Positions 1 through 8,902 of a DNA stretch of 64,000 nucleotides are shown piece after piece. This DNA comes from Sporopachydermia quercuum (lineage: Eukaryota > Ascomycota > Sporopachydermiomycetes > Sporopachydermiales > Sporopachydermiaceae): the NCBI GenBank assembly GCA_001599295.1, contig BCGN01000004.1, forward strand, positions 1,116,346-1,180,345, written 5' to 3'. Both the position numbers and the translations under genes were made by a program. The stretch's first letter is position 1; the number at the start of each line of letters is the position of its first letter. The notes beneath the pieces are model-generated. The model saw only the letters and a program-made list of their open reading frames with translations, was not told where the DNA came from and did no database searches.

Positions 1-1
1 T

Positions 2-2398
2 GGTCTATCATATGGTATGATTATGTTTCCCATAGGTGCATCAGTATTCACTGATATGGGTCCCACAGGGTTATCAATGTTCTATGTTAGTTGTGTTGTA
101 TCCCAATTAGTTTATTCGCTAGGTGGATCAGCTTTTAAGTCAGGCATAGGATCTGAAATGATTGAAGTTACTCCTTTTTTCCACGGTATGGCTTTATCAA
201 TTCTAGATCAAATAGGTAAGAATAAATCCCATGAAGTAATAGCTACAACGATGGTTGCATTTGCTGTATCTTCTGTTGTCACAGGACTTGTTTTTTTCGC
301 TCTCGGAGCTGCTAGACTTGGCTCCTTGATAGGTTTCTTTCCTAGGCACATTCTTGTTGGATGTATTGGAGGTGTTGGTTGGTTTCTTGTAGTAACTGGA
401 GTGGAAGTGTCATCACGAATGAAAGGATCTATAGAATACAACTTAGATACGTTTCATTTTCTATTTTCTGATTGGACTGTCGTATTGAAATGGACATTAC
501 CTTTAATGGTTGCTGCCTTTCTTATGTTTATTCAAAAGTTCTCTCATAATGCTTTGGTTGTTCCTACATATTTCATTGCTGTTTTCCTCATCTTTCATAT
601 CATAATCTCAGCTGTTCCTATGTGGGATTTACCTTTAGCTAGAGATCATGGGTGGGTTTTCGAAGCACCAGCGTCAAATGAGCCTTGGTATGCGTTTTAT
701 TCTTTATATGATTTCTCTGCTGTACATTGGAATGTTTTACTCTCAATGGTACCTGATATGTTTGCCTTGACATTTTTTGGTATACTTCATGTACCTATTA
801 ATGTTCCTGCTTTAGCCGTGTCAATAGGAATGGACAATGTTGATGTTGATCGTGAATTAGTTGCACATGGTATATCTAATGCTCTTTCTGGTTTGTTAGG
901 CTCAGTACAGAATTATCTAGTATATACAAATTCTGTCTTGTTTATAAGGTCAGGAGCTGATTCTCGGCTGTCTGGCGTATTATTGGCTTTTGGTACTATG
1001 GGCGTTATGTTTGCAGGTCCTGTGGTAGTAGGATTTATTCCAGTTGTAGTTGTTGGTGCATTAATTTACCTCCTTGGAATTGAATTATTACAAGAAGCAT
1101 TAATTGACACTTGGGGGAAGCTTCATCCATTTGAATATTTCACTATTCTTGTAATAGTTTTCACAATGGGCGCTTGGGACTTTGTTTATGGTATACTTGT
1201 TGGTATACTACTTGCTTGTGTGTCATTTGTAGTAGGTGAATCAAGAAGAAGTGCTATTTCCGCTACTTACACGGGAACTGTGGCTAGATCAACTGTCCGA
1301 AGACATCCCTTGCAACAGAAATTTTTGAAAGAAGTGGGTAATCAAATCTATGTATTGAAGCTTTCAGGAACTATTTTTTTTGGTACCATCGTTGAAATTG
1401 AGAAGAAAGTGAGAGACTTATTTGAAGGATCATATTTCAATGAAAAACCAATCAGATATTTGGTACTTGATATGCAAAACGTAAAGGATATCGATTTCTC
1501 GGCAGCTGAAGCATTCATAAGATTCAAACGACTTGTTGCTTCTAAAAGCGCATTCCTTGTTATTTCCAGTGTGAAAGAAGGCACACCTGTACTAAATGGT
1601 TTAGAAGCAGTTGGCTTTTGGGAAGGTAGTCATGATGGTGTCGCTGTTGAATTGTTTGATGATTTAAATGCTGCTTTAGAATGGTGTGAAAATGAGTTCT
1701 TAACTACTTATTATAAGCATAGGGAATATCTAGCACGGGAGAAGAAGCTTATTCAAGGTGATAGCTCAGCACTTATATCCACATCTTCTGGTGGAACCCA
1801 GGCTCAAATTACTGGTGTTCCAACTGGTAGAAAACGTCTGATGTCTATTTTTGATATAACTGGTTCTCCTAGACATTCATTACTTCAAAAAGCAGCCACA
1901 ACCACAGTGAAAGAAGATTCTAAACTTGCTGCTAAATTACAAGAATATCAACAACCTTTACCGTTAATAATGACTGCATTTCAAACAATATCTGATAAAC
2001 CTGCAACTTTCTGGGCTGGTTTATGTCCTATTTTAACGAAAGAGACTATTCCTATGGGAACTACATTGTATAAATCTGCTGAGTCAGCAGGTAGATTCTA
2101 TTTCATAGAAACAGGTTTATTGCAAGCTGATTATGAACTAGAACAAGGCAAATTATATGAACCAATCTTGCCTGGTACTTGCGTGGGAGAGATGTTATTA
2201 GGTCAAGGCTTATTATCAAGCACGTTGAAAACTCAGAAAGAGAGTATTGTTTGGACATTGGATTTGGAGTCATTAGAGAAGCTAAGAAATAAAGAGGAAG
2301 GTTTGCTATTGGAGAATGAATTTCTGAGATGTGCCATAAAACTCTTAAATGAAAGATTCAATGCACTAACGGGATATGTTATGATATCTGCTGATTAG
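2..2398 (+). CDS. VSB1: SulP-family vacuolar transporter with STAS and cNMP-binding-like domains (5' partial)
   Basis: This resembles yeast Vsb1 (YGR125W), a vacuolar-membrane SulP-family protein linked to basic amino-acid storage. The frame is open to the left edge, and the first visible residues (GLSYGMIMFPIGASVF) lie inside the SulP fold, so the true start is outside the window. The first in-frame ATG at base 17 is internal. About ten hydrophobic segments fill residues 1-410. A STAS domain follows (LVLDMQNVKDIDFSAAEAF, about 475-500). A C-terminal cyclic-nucleotide-binding-like fold lies at about 665-790 (FYFIETGLL, PGTCVGEMLLG). The S. cerevisiae protein is about 1,036 residues, so roughly 240 N-terminal residues are missing. 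The next gene is convergent. Family assignment is firm; the transported substrate is inferred from the yeast orthologue. Confidence 0.85.
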   Translation, partial: GLSYGMIMFPIGASVFTDMGPTGLSMFYVSCVVSQLVYSLGGSAFKSGIGSEMIEVTPFFHGMALSILDQIGKNKSHEVIATTMVAFAVSSVVTGLVFFALGAARLGSLIGFFPRHILVGCIGGVGWFLVVTGVEVSSRMKGSIEYNLDTFHFLFSDWTVVLKWTLPLMVAAFLMFIQKFSHNALVVPTYFIAVFLIFHIIISAVPMWDLPLARDHGWVFEAPASNEPWYAFYSLYDFSAVHWNVLLSMVPDMFALTFFGILHVPINVPALAVSIGMDNVDVDRELVAHGISNALSGLLGSVQNYLVYTNSVLFIRSGADSRLSGVLLAFGTMGVMFAGPVVVGFIPVVVVGALIYLLGIELLQEALIDTWGKLHPFEYFTILVIVFTMGAWDFVYGILVGILLACVSFVVGESRRSAISATYTGTVARSTVRRHPLQQKFLKEVGNQIYVLKLSGTIFFGTIVEIEKKVRDLFEGSYFNEKPIRYLVLDMQNVKDIDFSAAEAFIRFKRLVASKSAFLVISSVKEGTPVLNGLEAVGFWEGSHDGVAVELFDDLNAALEWCENEFLTTYYKHREYLAREKKLIQGDSSALISTSSGGTQAQITGVPTGRKRLMSIFDITGSPRHSLLQKAATTTVKEDSKLAAKLQEYQQPLPLIMTAFQTISDKPATFWAGLCPILTKETIPMGTTLYKSAESAGRFYFIETGLLQADYELEQGKLYEPILPGTCVGEMLLGQGLLSSTLKTQKESIVWTLDLESLEKLRNKEEGLLLENEFLRCAIKLLNERFNALTGYVMISAD

Positions 2399-2958
2399 GA
2401 TTTGTTATAGTTATAGCATATGTGAAAGATAATTTATGATAGTAGATTTGGTACTATAATAATTATAAGGAAAACTAGAAAACAATAAGAAAGAAAGAGT
2501 TGCGATTGGAACTGGAATTAGTATTGGAATAAGGAAAATAACTGACAGATGTTTTGTTTATTACGCATGATGATATAATTACTATAGCATAATTACATAG
2601 TCGCATAGTCATAGATCTATGTACCGATGTAATAATGTGTTACGATATAAATATCCAACAGAAAACAAAAATATCCTAAACTTATATCCTTGCCTCCTTA
2701 ACGCTCTTCAACCTAAATTAAGAAGATATTACAATGCCAATATAATACTGAATTATTTATCTATTCAATTTAAACCTCATATATGCTAACAATCAAATAC
2801 CACCGAAACCATCACAGTTCTCTCAAAATGGCTGAAATTCACTGCCATCTATCCCCAACCAATCTAAATTACCGCTTCTCAATTACCATTGAATATTATC
2901 GCCTGCAAAACATCTATCCAATTCCATTGCATCCTTGCAAAATCCAGAAAGCTATTCA
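2399..2958. other. Convergent intergenic region, no gene seen
   Basis: AT-rich spacer between the 3' ends of the SulP gene and the tail-anchored protein gene. It has only short, unconserved reading frames and should hold both polyadenylation regions. No RNA gene or repeat was recognised. Confidence 0.6.
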
Positions 2959-4569
2959 TTAATGCAAAACCCATTTCATAATCCTTAATACCAAAAATAG
3001 AACAACTACAGAAATAAGAGCTAAGAATATGATGCCATTCCTCTTAGCATCTTTTTCTATGGATATGATCTTCCTCCGTTCTTGTTCTATGATCATTTCT
3101 TGGATTGTAGCCAACCGTTTCTTGTAATCATCCAATTGACCTGCGGCAGCATTCATACGACGTTCAAGTTCTTCAAGTTCTTTCAAATTCTCAGTTGCTT
3201 TCTGCAGTTTCTTTAGTTTTGCTTCAGATTTGGATTCAGTGAAACTAAGCTCAGTAGTCAAAGCTTTAACCATATTATCAGCCGTTCGACGTAAATATGA
3301 AATGTCATCAATTGCTTGTTTAAAAGTTGTCATATAAGCATTGTATCTTAATTCTGATTCGTTGATCTCCATTTTCACCTGGTTTTCAGCAAATGAAGAT
3401 GAGTTTTCAATTTCTTGATCAACTGATTCGATGTTGTTTTTTGATAATGTATAAAGAAACCCAAAAAGTCCTTCAGGCTGAGGACTGCTGAATGATTCAA
3501 ACCATTTTTTGCCGTCATCAAAATGCATGCTATCCTTTTCTAATAAAGTACGATTGATATTAGCTAAATTATAGTTCAGTACGTCTTCTTTGTTATTATT
3601 TGATTGAAAGCTCTTCTGAGTGCGTGCTTTATGCATGGATGGTCTTCTTTGAATTGGCTTTGTACGAGTATATGTAGGAGCAACAACTGAACTAGATATT
3701 GAATTGTTATCGTCTAAAAAAACACTGTTTCGGCGACTTGAAGCACTGTTTTGATAGAACTGTTTCACCAAAGGTGCTACCGTTTCATTCCCTTCGCTTT
3801 TTCTTAAGTTTTGACTTCTTGAACGAAATCGTTCGATTGAGTCACCATCAAAGGGTGTCAAACTATTGCGGGATAATGTTTGTTTTCCACTAACATCATC
3901 ATAAAGGGGAATCACTGCTATACTATCAGTATCAAAAAATACCCCTTTGGAGCTTTTCCGGCTGCTATTATTGCTACTGTTATTTCCGATATTGCTTACA
4001 TTCGTATTACTGAAATTGTCAATGGTATTTCCGCCAAAATGACCTTCAACTGTTGTTGGCGATATGGATCTCATTGAATGCTCACTTATTCTGTCATTCT
4101 CTGAGAAAGATTGCTTCCGTGATTTGTTTGAATAGCTGTCTTTAGCAATTGATGTCGGTTTTGATGTATAACTATCCCTTCTACCACTGGATTCTCTTCC
4201 TTTCTCTTTGTTGAGTTTTGCAGCCGTTTTCTGTAGCGAGTCCTGATTTGAGATTGACTTTGGAGAATTTTTCAAACTATTCAACCCAAAACTGCGTATT
4301 GCATTTGAGTTGCTCCTTAAATCCGGTGTTGGTAAGCTTGCGACTTTTTGGAGACCATTAGCTTCATTCCGAAAAAAACCTTCAGGTAGCTTTGATAGTT
4401 CCTTTGTTTTTTCTTTTAATTCCGCTAAAGATGCATTATACTCTTTTGGATTCTCGTCGGACCGTAATATCGTGGTTTTTGGTTTTCCTGAATCAGTAGG
4501 TGATGGTGGTGATATCACAACCTCTGGTTGAGGTACATGATGTTCCGGACCTTTGTTATTGAAGCTCAT
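2959..4569 (-). CDS. Tail-anchored coiled-coil protein, possibly Frt1/Frt2-like
   Basis: A 536-residue protein. Residues 1-370 are low-complexity, rich in Ser and Asn. A coiled coil spans about 430-505 (KLKKLQKATENLKELEELER and onward). A single hydrophobic segment ends the protein (about 511-530, IIFLALISVVVLFLVLRIMK), followed by only a few residues, so the protein is predicted to be tail-anchored in the ER or outer mitochondrial membrane. This layout resembles the yeast ER proteins Frt1/Hph1 and Frt2/Hph2, which are calcineurin substrates. PEVVIS near residue 16 vaguely resembles a PxIxIT docking motif. Similarity is architectural only, so no symbol is given. It is divergent from BOL3. Confidence 0.7.
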   Translation of the reverse strand: MSFNNKGPEHHVPQPEVVISPPSPTDSGKPKTTILRSDENPKEYNASLAELKEKTKELSKLPEGFFRNEANGLQKVASLPTPDLRSNSNAIRSFGLNSLKNSPKSISNQDSLQKTAAKLNKEKGRESSGRRDSYTSKPTSIAKDSYSNKSRKQSFSENDRISEHSMRSISPTTVEGHFGGNTIDNFSNTNVSNIGNNSSNNSSRKSSKGVFFDTDSIAVIPLYDDVSGKQTLSRNSLTPFDGDSIERFRSRSQNLRKSEGNETVAPLVKQFYQNSASSRRNSVFLDDNNSISSSVVAPTYTRTKPIQRRPSMHKARTQKSFQSNNNKEDVLNYNLANINRTLLEKDSMHFDDGKKWFESFSSPQPEGLFGFLYTLSKNNIESVDQEIENSSSFAENQVKMEINESELRYNAYMTTFKQAIDDISYLRRTADNMVKALTTELSFTESKSEAKLKKLQKATENLKELEELERRMNAAAGQLDDYKKRLATIQEMIIEQERRKIISIEKDAKRNGIIFLALISVVVLFLVLRIMKWVLH

Positions 4570-5310
4570 TGCAAATACAAATTATTCTGTTCCACTGAAT
4601 TACATCTCATGAGGTTCTTGAAGTTGTAATCTTATGTATATAATATATAATATCATGAAATGCTCATCCGCACTCAAACAACAGTCATCATATAGGCGTG
4701 CATGTCTAAACAAATCAGTATAGCAGAGTACAGTTGAGTACAGAACCATAGGATCTTACTCTCAGTATCCTCAGGTTACTGGTTGGAACGTTTTTTCGTA
4801 CAAAATTTTGGAATAGACTTCAATATTCAACCCTTCCGTTCCCAAACAACCACTATGAAACCAACTACCTTCTCCCATTATTGTTATTGCTACTTATCAG
4901 TCAGTTTTTAGTCAATCAATCAATTATTTGAATCACATGTGACAGACTCAGAATCATGTAAAGAGAAGCCGGGTAATGAGTTATTTCCCTTATAGGAAAT
5001 TAGAAATTTGTACTCCGATGGGGAATTTGTATGAGAAGTTGTATTACAAATACAAATTAATCTTTTGGATCTGCGATTTACCTAGCCATTAGACAGTTAA
5101 TACAAAGCTGAAAGGCTCATCATATGCTATTTATGTATATAATTACGGGATCAAGAAGGATCTTCTATTATCTTCTGAGTCAGATAAAGAGTGGAAAAAT
5201 TTAGGCCGAAGCGAATCGATCTGCTTGATTGTGACTAGAAAGGTTTTCAGTGAAGTAAAGGAAAGTCTAAGGTCTTGATATAATAGAGGTACTTATATGC
5301 AACAATTGTC
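4570..5310. promoter_or_regulatory. Divergent promoter region between the tail-anchored protein gene and BOL3
   Basis: A 740 bp spacer serving two divergent genes. A TATA-rich tract (tatatataatatataatatc) lies about 65 bp upstream of the minus-strand gene. No other factor site stands out, and no coding signal was seen. Confidence 0.45.
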
Positions 5311-5751
5311 ATGATGATGCGAATTACTAGTATGCAAACGAGCAGAAGCTTGCTACGGCAAGTGCCTAGAAGAATGCTGAGTTATGGCTCAATGCGAACT
5401 TTTAATCAAAACAGGCTGAAAGACGGACACCATGTAAATCTGACATCAAGCAGTATGTTACTAAATAGGTTGGGAGTACGAATGTATTCTGAATCAGCTG
5501 AAAATGCAGAAGCCTCCGGTATGGATAGTTATGAACAGCATATCTATGATATTTTACAAAAAGAGTTGGAACCTAAAGTTCTTGATGTACGGGATGTATC
5601 TGGCGGTTGTGGATCTATGTTCGCCATCACAGTATTCTCAGAAAAGTTCAAAGGAAAACCTATGGTGAAACAACATCGATTAGTGAACGAAATTTTAGCT
5701 GATGAGATTGCGAAATGGCATGGNCTCCAACTTCGAACTAAGGCTGTTTAA
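5311..5751 (+). CDS. BOL3: Mitochondrial BolA-like iron-sulfur assembly protein
   Basis: A 146-residue protein whose last 75 residues form a BolA domain: YEQHIYDILQKELEP, then VRDVSGGCGSMFAITVFSEKFKG, then the helix KQHRLVNEILADEIAKWH. The C-terminus (LQLRTKAV) matches the ending of yeast Bol3 (Aim1, YAL046C). The N-terminal 65 residues are rich in Arg and Ser with almost no acidic residues, as expected for a mitochondrial presequence. Bol3 acts with Nfu1 in late transfer of 4Fe-4S clusters to mitochondrial enzymes. Several ATGs cluster at the start (MMMRITSM), so the exact initiator is uncertain. The single N falls in GGN, which is glycine whatever the base. The gene starts a block syntenic with SPC72 and GEM1. 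Confidence 0.9.
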   Translation: MMMRITSMQTSRSLLRQVPRRMLSYGSMRTFNQNRLKDGHHVNLTSSSMLLNRLGVRMYSESAENAEASGMDSYEQHIYDILQKELEPKVLDVRDVSGGCGSMFAITVFSEKFKGKPMVKQHRLVNEILADEIAKWHXLQLRTKAV

Positions 5752-5999
5752 ATCTAGGATTATATTAATGGGATGATAATTGTATATATTACCGAATCTA
5801 ATGATAATACACAGAACTTTGTAAATAAGTTATTGTCATGAGTAGAACTCTCAGAAATCAATAGGTATCAATAAATGGATGTCATTGTACAACAATTATT
5901 AAATGAAAGTCCTAAAGCTTACGTAGGACGAATAAGCCTTATAAACTTTTATCCATTGTGTGTACGTAGTTATTTATGAAAGGATTGAATTAGCGTAAT

Positions 6000-8177
6000 T
6001 CACTCTACCACTTCCTCAGTTTCCTCTAAAACTATCTCCTTGATTTCTTCAATCACCATAGAGTTTTCGTCAGCAATTTCGGTAGGATCATATTCCTTAA
6101 GACCAAGAGCGGCAATCTGGCTCCTAACGGATTCTCTCCATGAGTTCCATTCAGACAACAATCTCTTTCGTAAAAGAATGATTTCTCTGGAGGCCGAATT
6201 GGCTTCCATAAGATCTTCTTCTTCGAATTTTCTGCTGTAATTTCTCAACTTCTTCGCGACTTCCTTCTTGTCTCCTTCTGTCAAAACGGAAGGAGGTCTT
6301 GGTCTCCATTGAAGAGCTTTGAACTTTTCAATCAATTCTTCGGAAACAATGTCTCCCTTGAGATCAAAGATCTTGTATCCATTTTCAATATTATGTCTCC
6401 AAGATGATGACCAAGTAGACAAATATCTTCCAGAAGGATCCCATGCAATGTCTGTTAGTCCATAAGCTTCGATGTTATGAATTAACTTAACGGAAGCGGC
6501 AACATCCTTTTCGGAGCTGTCTTTCTTCTCACTTGGAGTACCTTCGAAATCAAAGTCATAGAATTCAAGCTCACAACCACCAGAAGAACCCAAAGCACCA
6601 ACAACCAAAAATCGGCCTTTAGGAGACCAAACCAAAATATTAGAATGCTTCTCGGGAATGGTCTTGAAAGCCTTCCAACCATTCAATCCAGCAACAGTTT
6701 GTTGCTTGCTGGCTTTAGATATCTCGGGAGCATAGAAAGTAACAGTGTTTCTAATGGAAGCAGGGTTAACACCAGGTTGAACAACATCACTTCTAGAAAT
6801 AGTAGCAAATCTGTCACCATTGGTTTCCCAAGCAAATGAGCTTACTGTATCTTTTGTCTCTATAACTTCTAAAGGAATATCTTTTTCGTCGATTCTGAGT
6901 AATTCTAAATTCGTGTAAGTAGATTTCTTGGACTTTGTGTATCTAACAACCTTAACACACAAATATTTAGCAGCAGATTGCCAGAATATCTTACAATCTT
7001 GCACGTTGAATAGATTAACGGATCTAATGACTTTCTTAGAAGGAACTTCGAGAACACACATTCTAGCGGTTTGATTAGGTGTTTCAGGAGTCCAATAACA
7101 TAAAAGATGAGAATCAGGATCCTTGGAACCCTTCAAATGAACAGGTGCAGGTGCCCATTCAAATTCAATAATATCATCAATCTTGATAGACTTCTTATCA
7201 ACCAAAGACATAGTAGCAGATTCATAAATGGATAGTTGACCAGGTGTAATTCTAGCAAAGTATTTGTCATCGTGAGACCATTTGAATGGAGGCCAGGTCA
7301 GTTTTCTTTCTTTGATGCTGCTTGGAGGGATAGAGAATGATCTCAATTTTTCACCAGATCGAATATCAAAGATAATCAAATTCTTGCCCTCATCGGCCTC
7401 AGTGAAAGGAGGTTGATTCTGTAAAGGAGTAGGCGAGAAAGTAACAACATAGTTTTCCTTTGGTGAAAAGGCAAATCTTTTTACATCTGGATGGAAAAAT
7501 CTTTGTCTGACATCAAAATCTTGACCAGCCCAGCTTTGAATACCTTGCGGATGAATAGTAAAGAGATAAGTTCCCAATGGTGACCATTCACTGAATAATG
7601 TAGTCCAATGATCCTTCTTGATAACTTCTTGAGGGCCAGTAGTCTTATTGTTGTAGTAAACACCCAATTCTTCACCTTTGTATAAATAAAATTGATCTCT
7701 TCCATTATAATCGGCCAACCAACTTCTCAAATTACCCTTCTCAATATATGGTTCAATCTTGGGTTCTACGAATTCTTCGGTCAAGTGTTCATTCAAAACA
7801 TACTTTTCAATATCTGATAACTTGTTAACCGAAAGCCTATGTTTGACATCTAACTTCTTATGGTTCAGTTGTCTAACTGCTTGGATTGCACTTTCAGGTT
7901 CTTCATAATCAATGAAAACAAAACCTCTTGTTTTTCCATTCTCAACGGGAATGTAGAAACCATCTTCCTTGATTTTTCCTACTGAAGAAAATAGCTTCTT
8001 TAAAACTTTTGATAAAACTTCAACCTTTGATTCAGGGGCAACTGGGGCTCCATCAACAACAATGGCAGTTTCCAATCCTTCATCTAGTGTAACAGCATAC
8101 TTCTCTTCTAGATCACTGAAATCTAGCCCACTGACGTCGATTTCAACTTCGTCAATGTTAACTTCATCGGCAGTCAT
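6000..8177 (-). CDS. PRT1: Translation initiation factor eIF3 subunit b
   Basis: A 725-residue protein when started at the ATG at 8177 (MTADEVNIDEVEIDVSG), which aligns with the MTAE start region of yeast Prt1. The frame extends 10 codons further to 8207, but that extension (MFQVYQKFIE) looks like leader sequence. The N-terminal RRM lies at about 45-130 (GFVFIDYEEPESAIQAVRQL). A WD40-type beta-propeller fills the middle (YLFTIHPQGIQSWAGQDFDV, WSPKGRFLVVGALGSSGGCE, WDPSGRYLSTWSSSWRHNIE). The C-terminal helix (ALQWRPRPPS onward to an acidic tail) binds other eIF3 subunits. Prt1 scaffolds eIF3 on the 40S subunit. In S. cerevisiae PRT1 (YOR361C) is next to PRE10 (YOR362C). Here the same two minus-strand genes are separated by the SPC72-like gene. 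Confidence 0.97.
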   Translation of the reverse strand: MTADEVNIDEVEIDVSGLDFSDLEEKYAVTLDEGLETAIVVDGAPVAPESKVEVLSKVLKKLFSSVGKIKEDGFYIPVENGKTRGFVFIDYEEPESAIQAVRQLNHKKLDVKHRLSVNKLSDIEKYVLNEHLTEEFVEPKIEPYIEKGNLRSWLADYNGRDQFYLYKGEELGVYYNNKTTGPQEVIKKDHWTTLFSEWSPLGTYLFTIHPQGIQSWAGQDFDVRQRFFHPDVKRFAFSPKENYVVTFSPTPLQNQPPFTEADEGKNLIIFDIRSGEKLRSFSIPPSSIKERKLTWPPFKWSHDDKYFARITPGQLSIYESATMSLVDKKSIKIDDIIEFEWAPAPVHLKGSKDPDSHLLCYWTPETPNQTARMCVLEVPSKKVIRSVNLFNVQDCKIFWQSAAKYLCVKVVRYTKSKKSTYTNLELLRIDEKDIPLEVIETKDTVSSFAWETNGDRFATISRSDVVQPGVNPASIRNTVTFYAPEISKASKQQTVAGLNGWKAFKTIPEKHSNILVWSPKGRFLVVGALGSSGGCELEFYDFDFEGTPSEKKDSSEKDVAASVKLIHNIEAYGLTDIAWDPSGRYLSTWSSSWRHNIENGYKIFDLKGDIVSEELIEKFKALQWRPRPPSVLTEGDKKEVAKKLRNYSRKFEEEDLMEANSASREIILLRKRLLSEWNSWRESVRSQIAALGLKEYDPTEIADENSMVIEEIKEIVLEETEEVVE

Positions 8178-8649
8178 TTCAATAAATTTCTGATAAACCT
8201 GAAACAAAAACCAACAAATAGATACTTGTCTTCAATTCACCATATACTTGGAATCTACTGAAACTGTATGAGATATCAACTATCACGATATACTTTCTTT
8301 GAATCAGTAGTTCTTACTGTATTACTTTTAATGCTGACATGATCGACCTGAAAATTTTCCATTCTCAAAACAAATGTAAGTGCTGTAGTTTACCTCACGT
8401 CCTGCGTAATACTAAGCATGAGCTCCTTATTAGATCTTCACATCATAGTAATTACTGACCCTGGATTTGGGACGAATGTTATCTAGAATAATATTTGATG
8501 AAACTCATAAATCTTGCCTTATCTGAATATATAATCATTTATTATCATATAACAAATCAACTTTCATGAGCCCAGATGAAAAAGACTTAATTATGAATGC
8601 TATTTAATTGAATAGAAAAAGATAAAACAGAAAACTCTTTCACTGTTTT

Positions 8650-8655
8650 ACGCGT
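8650..8655. promoter_or_regulatory. MluI cell-cycle box (MCB), distal, upstream of SPC72
   Basis: ACGCGT, about 250 bp before the ATG at 8903. In budding yeasts this is the core site of the MBF (Mbp1-Swi6) factor that drives G1/S genes. A second copy lies 88 bp closer. Function is inferred. Confidence 0.5.
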
Positions 8656-8742
8656 TTTATGAATGTTTTGATGTTTTAAAGAATCATAGCTGGTTATTGG
8701 CGGTTTAAAGAGTGCAGAAAAGGTGTTTTGACACTGTACTTC

Positions 8743-8748
8743 ACGCGT
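8743..8748. promoter_or_regulatory. MluI cell-cycle box (MCB), proximal, upstream of SPC72
   Basis: ACGCGT in the context TCACGCGTTA, about 155 bp before the ATG at 8903. Paired with the distal copy it makes G1/S transcription of the coiled-coil gene plausible. Confidence 0.55.
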
Positions 8749-8902
8749 TACTCTTTTGTTCAATATTCATAATAACAAACAACCTGTTTTCTATTGGTAG
8801 CTTCTTGAGTATGGTTGAGTCAATTGACAAATTGGAGAACAAATGAAAACTGATGGATGGAATAGGAAGAAGTTATAGTTAATATTTCATGGTCTTTAAA
8901 GG

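Larger units (their letters stand above)
8178..8902. promoter_or_regulatory. Divergent promoter region PRT1/SPC72
   Basis: A 725 bp spacer upstream of both genes. It holds two MluI cell-cycle boxes nearer the plus-strand gene. The rest is AT-rich without a coding signal. Confidence 0.5.

Noticed and set aside
8178-8207. In-frame 10-codon N-terminal extension of PRT1
   Set aside because: The conserved start is the ATG at 8177; the extension looks like leader or a 5'UTR intron boundary (tttgtttcag).
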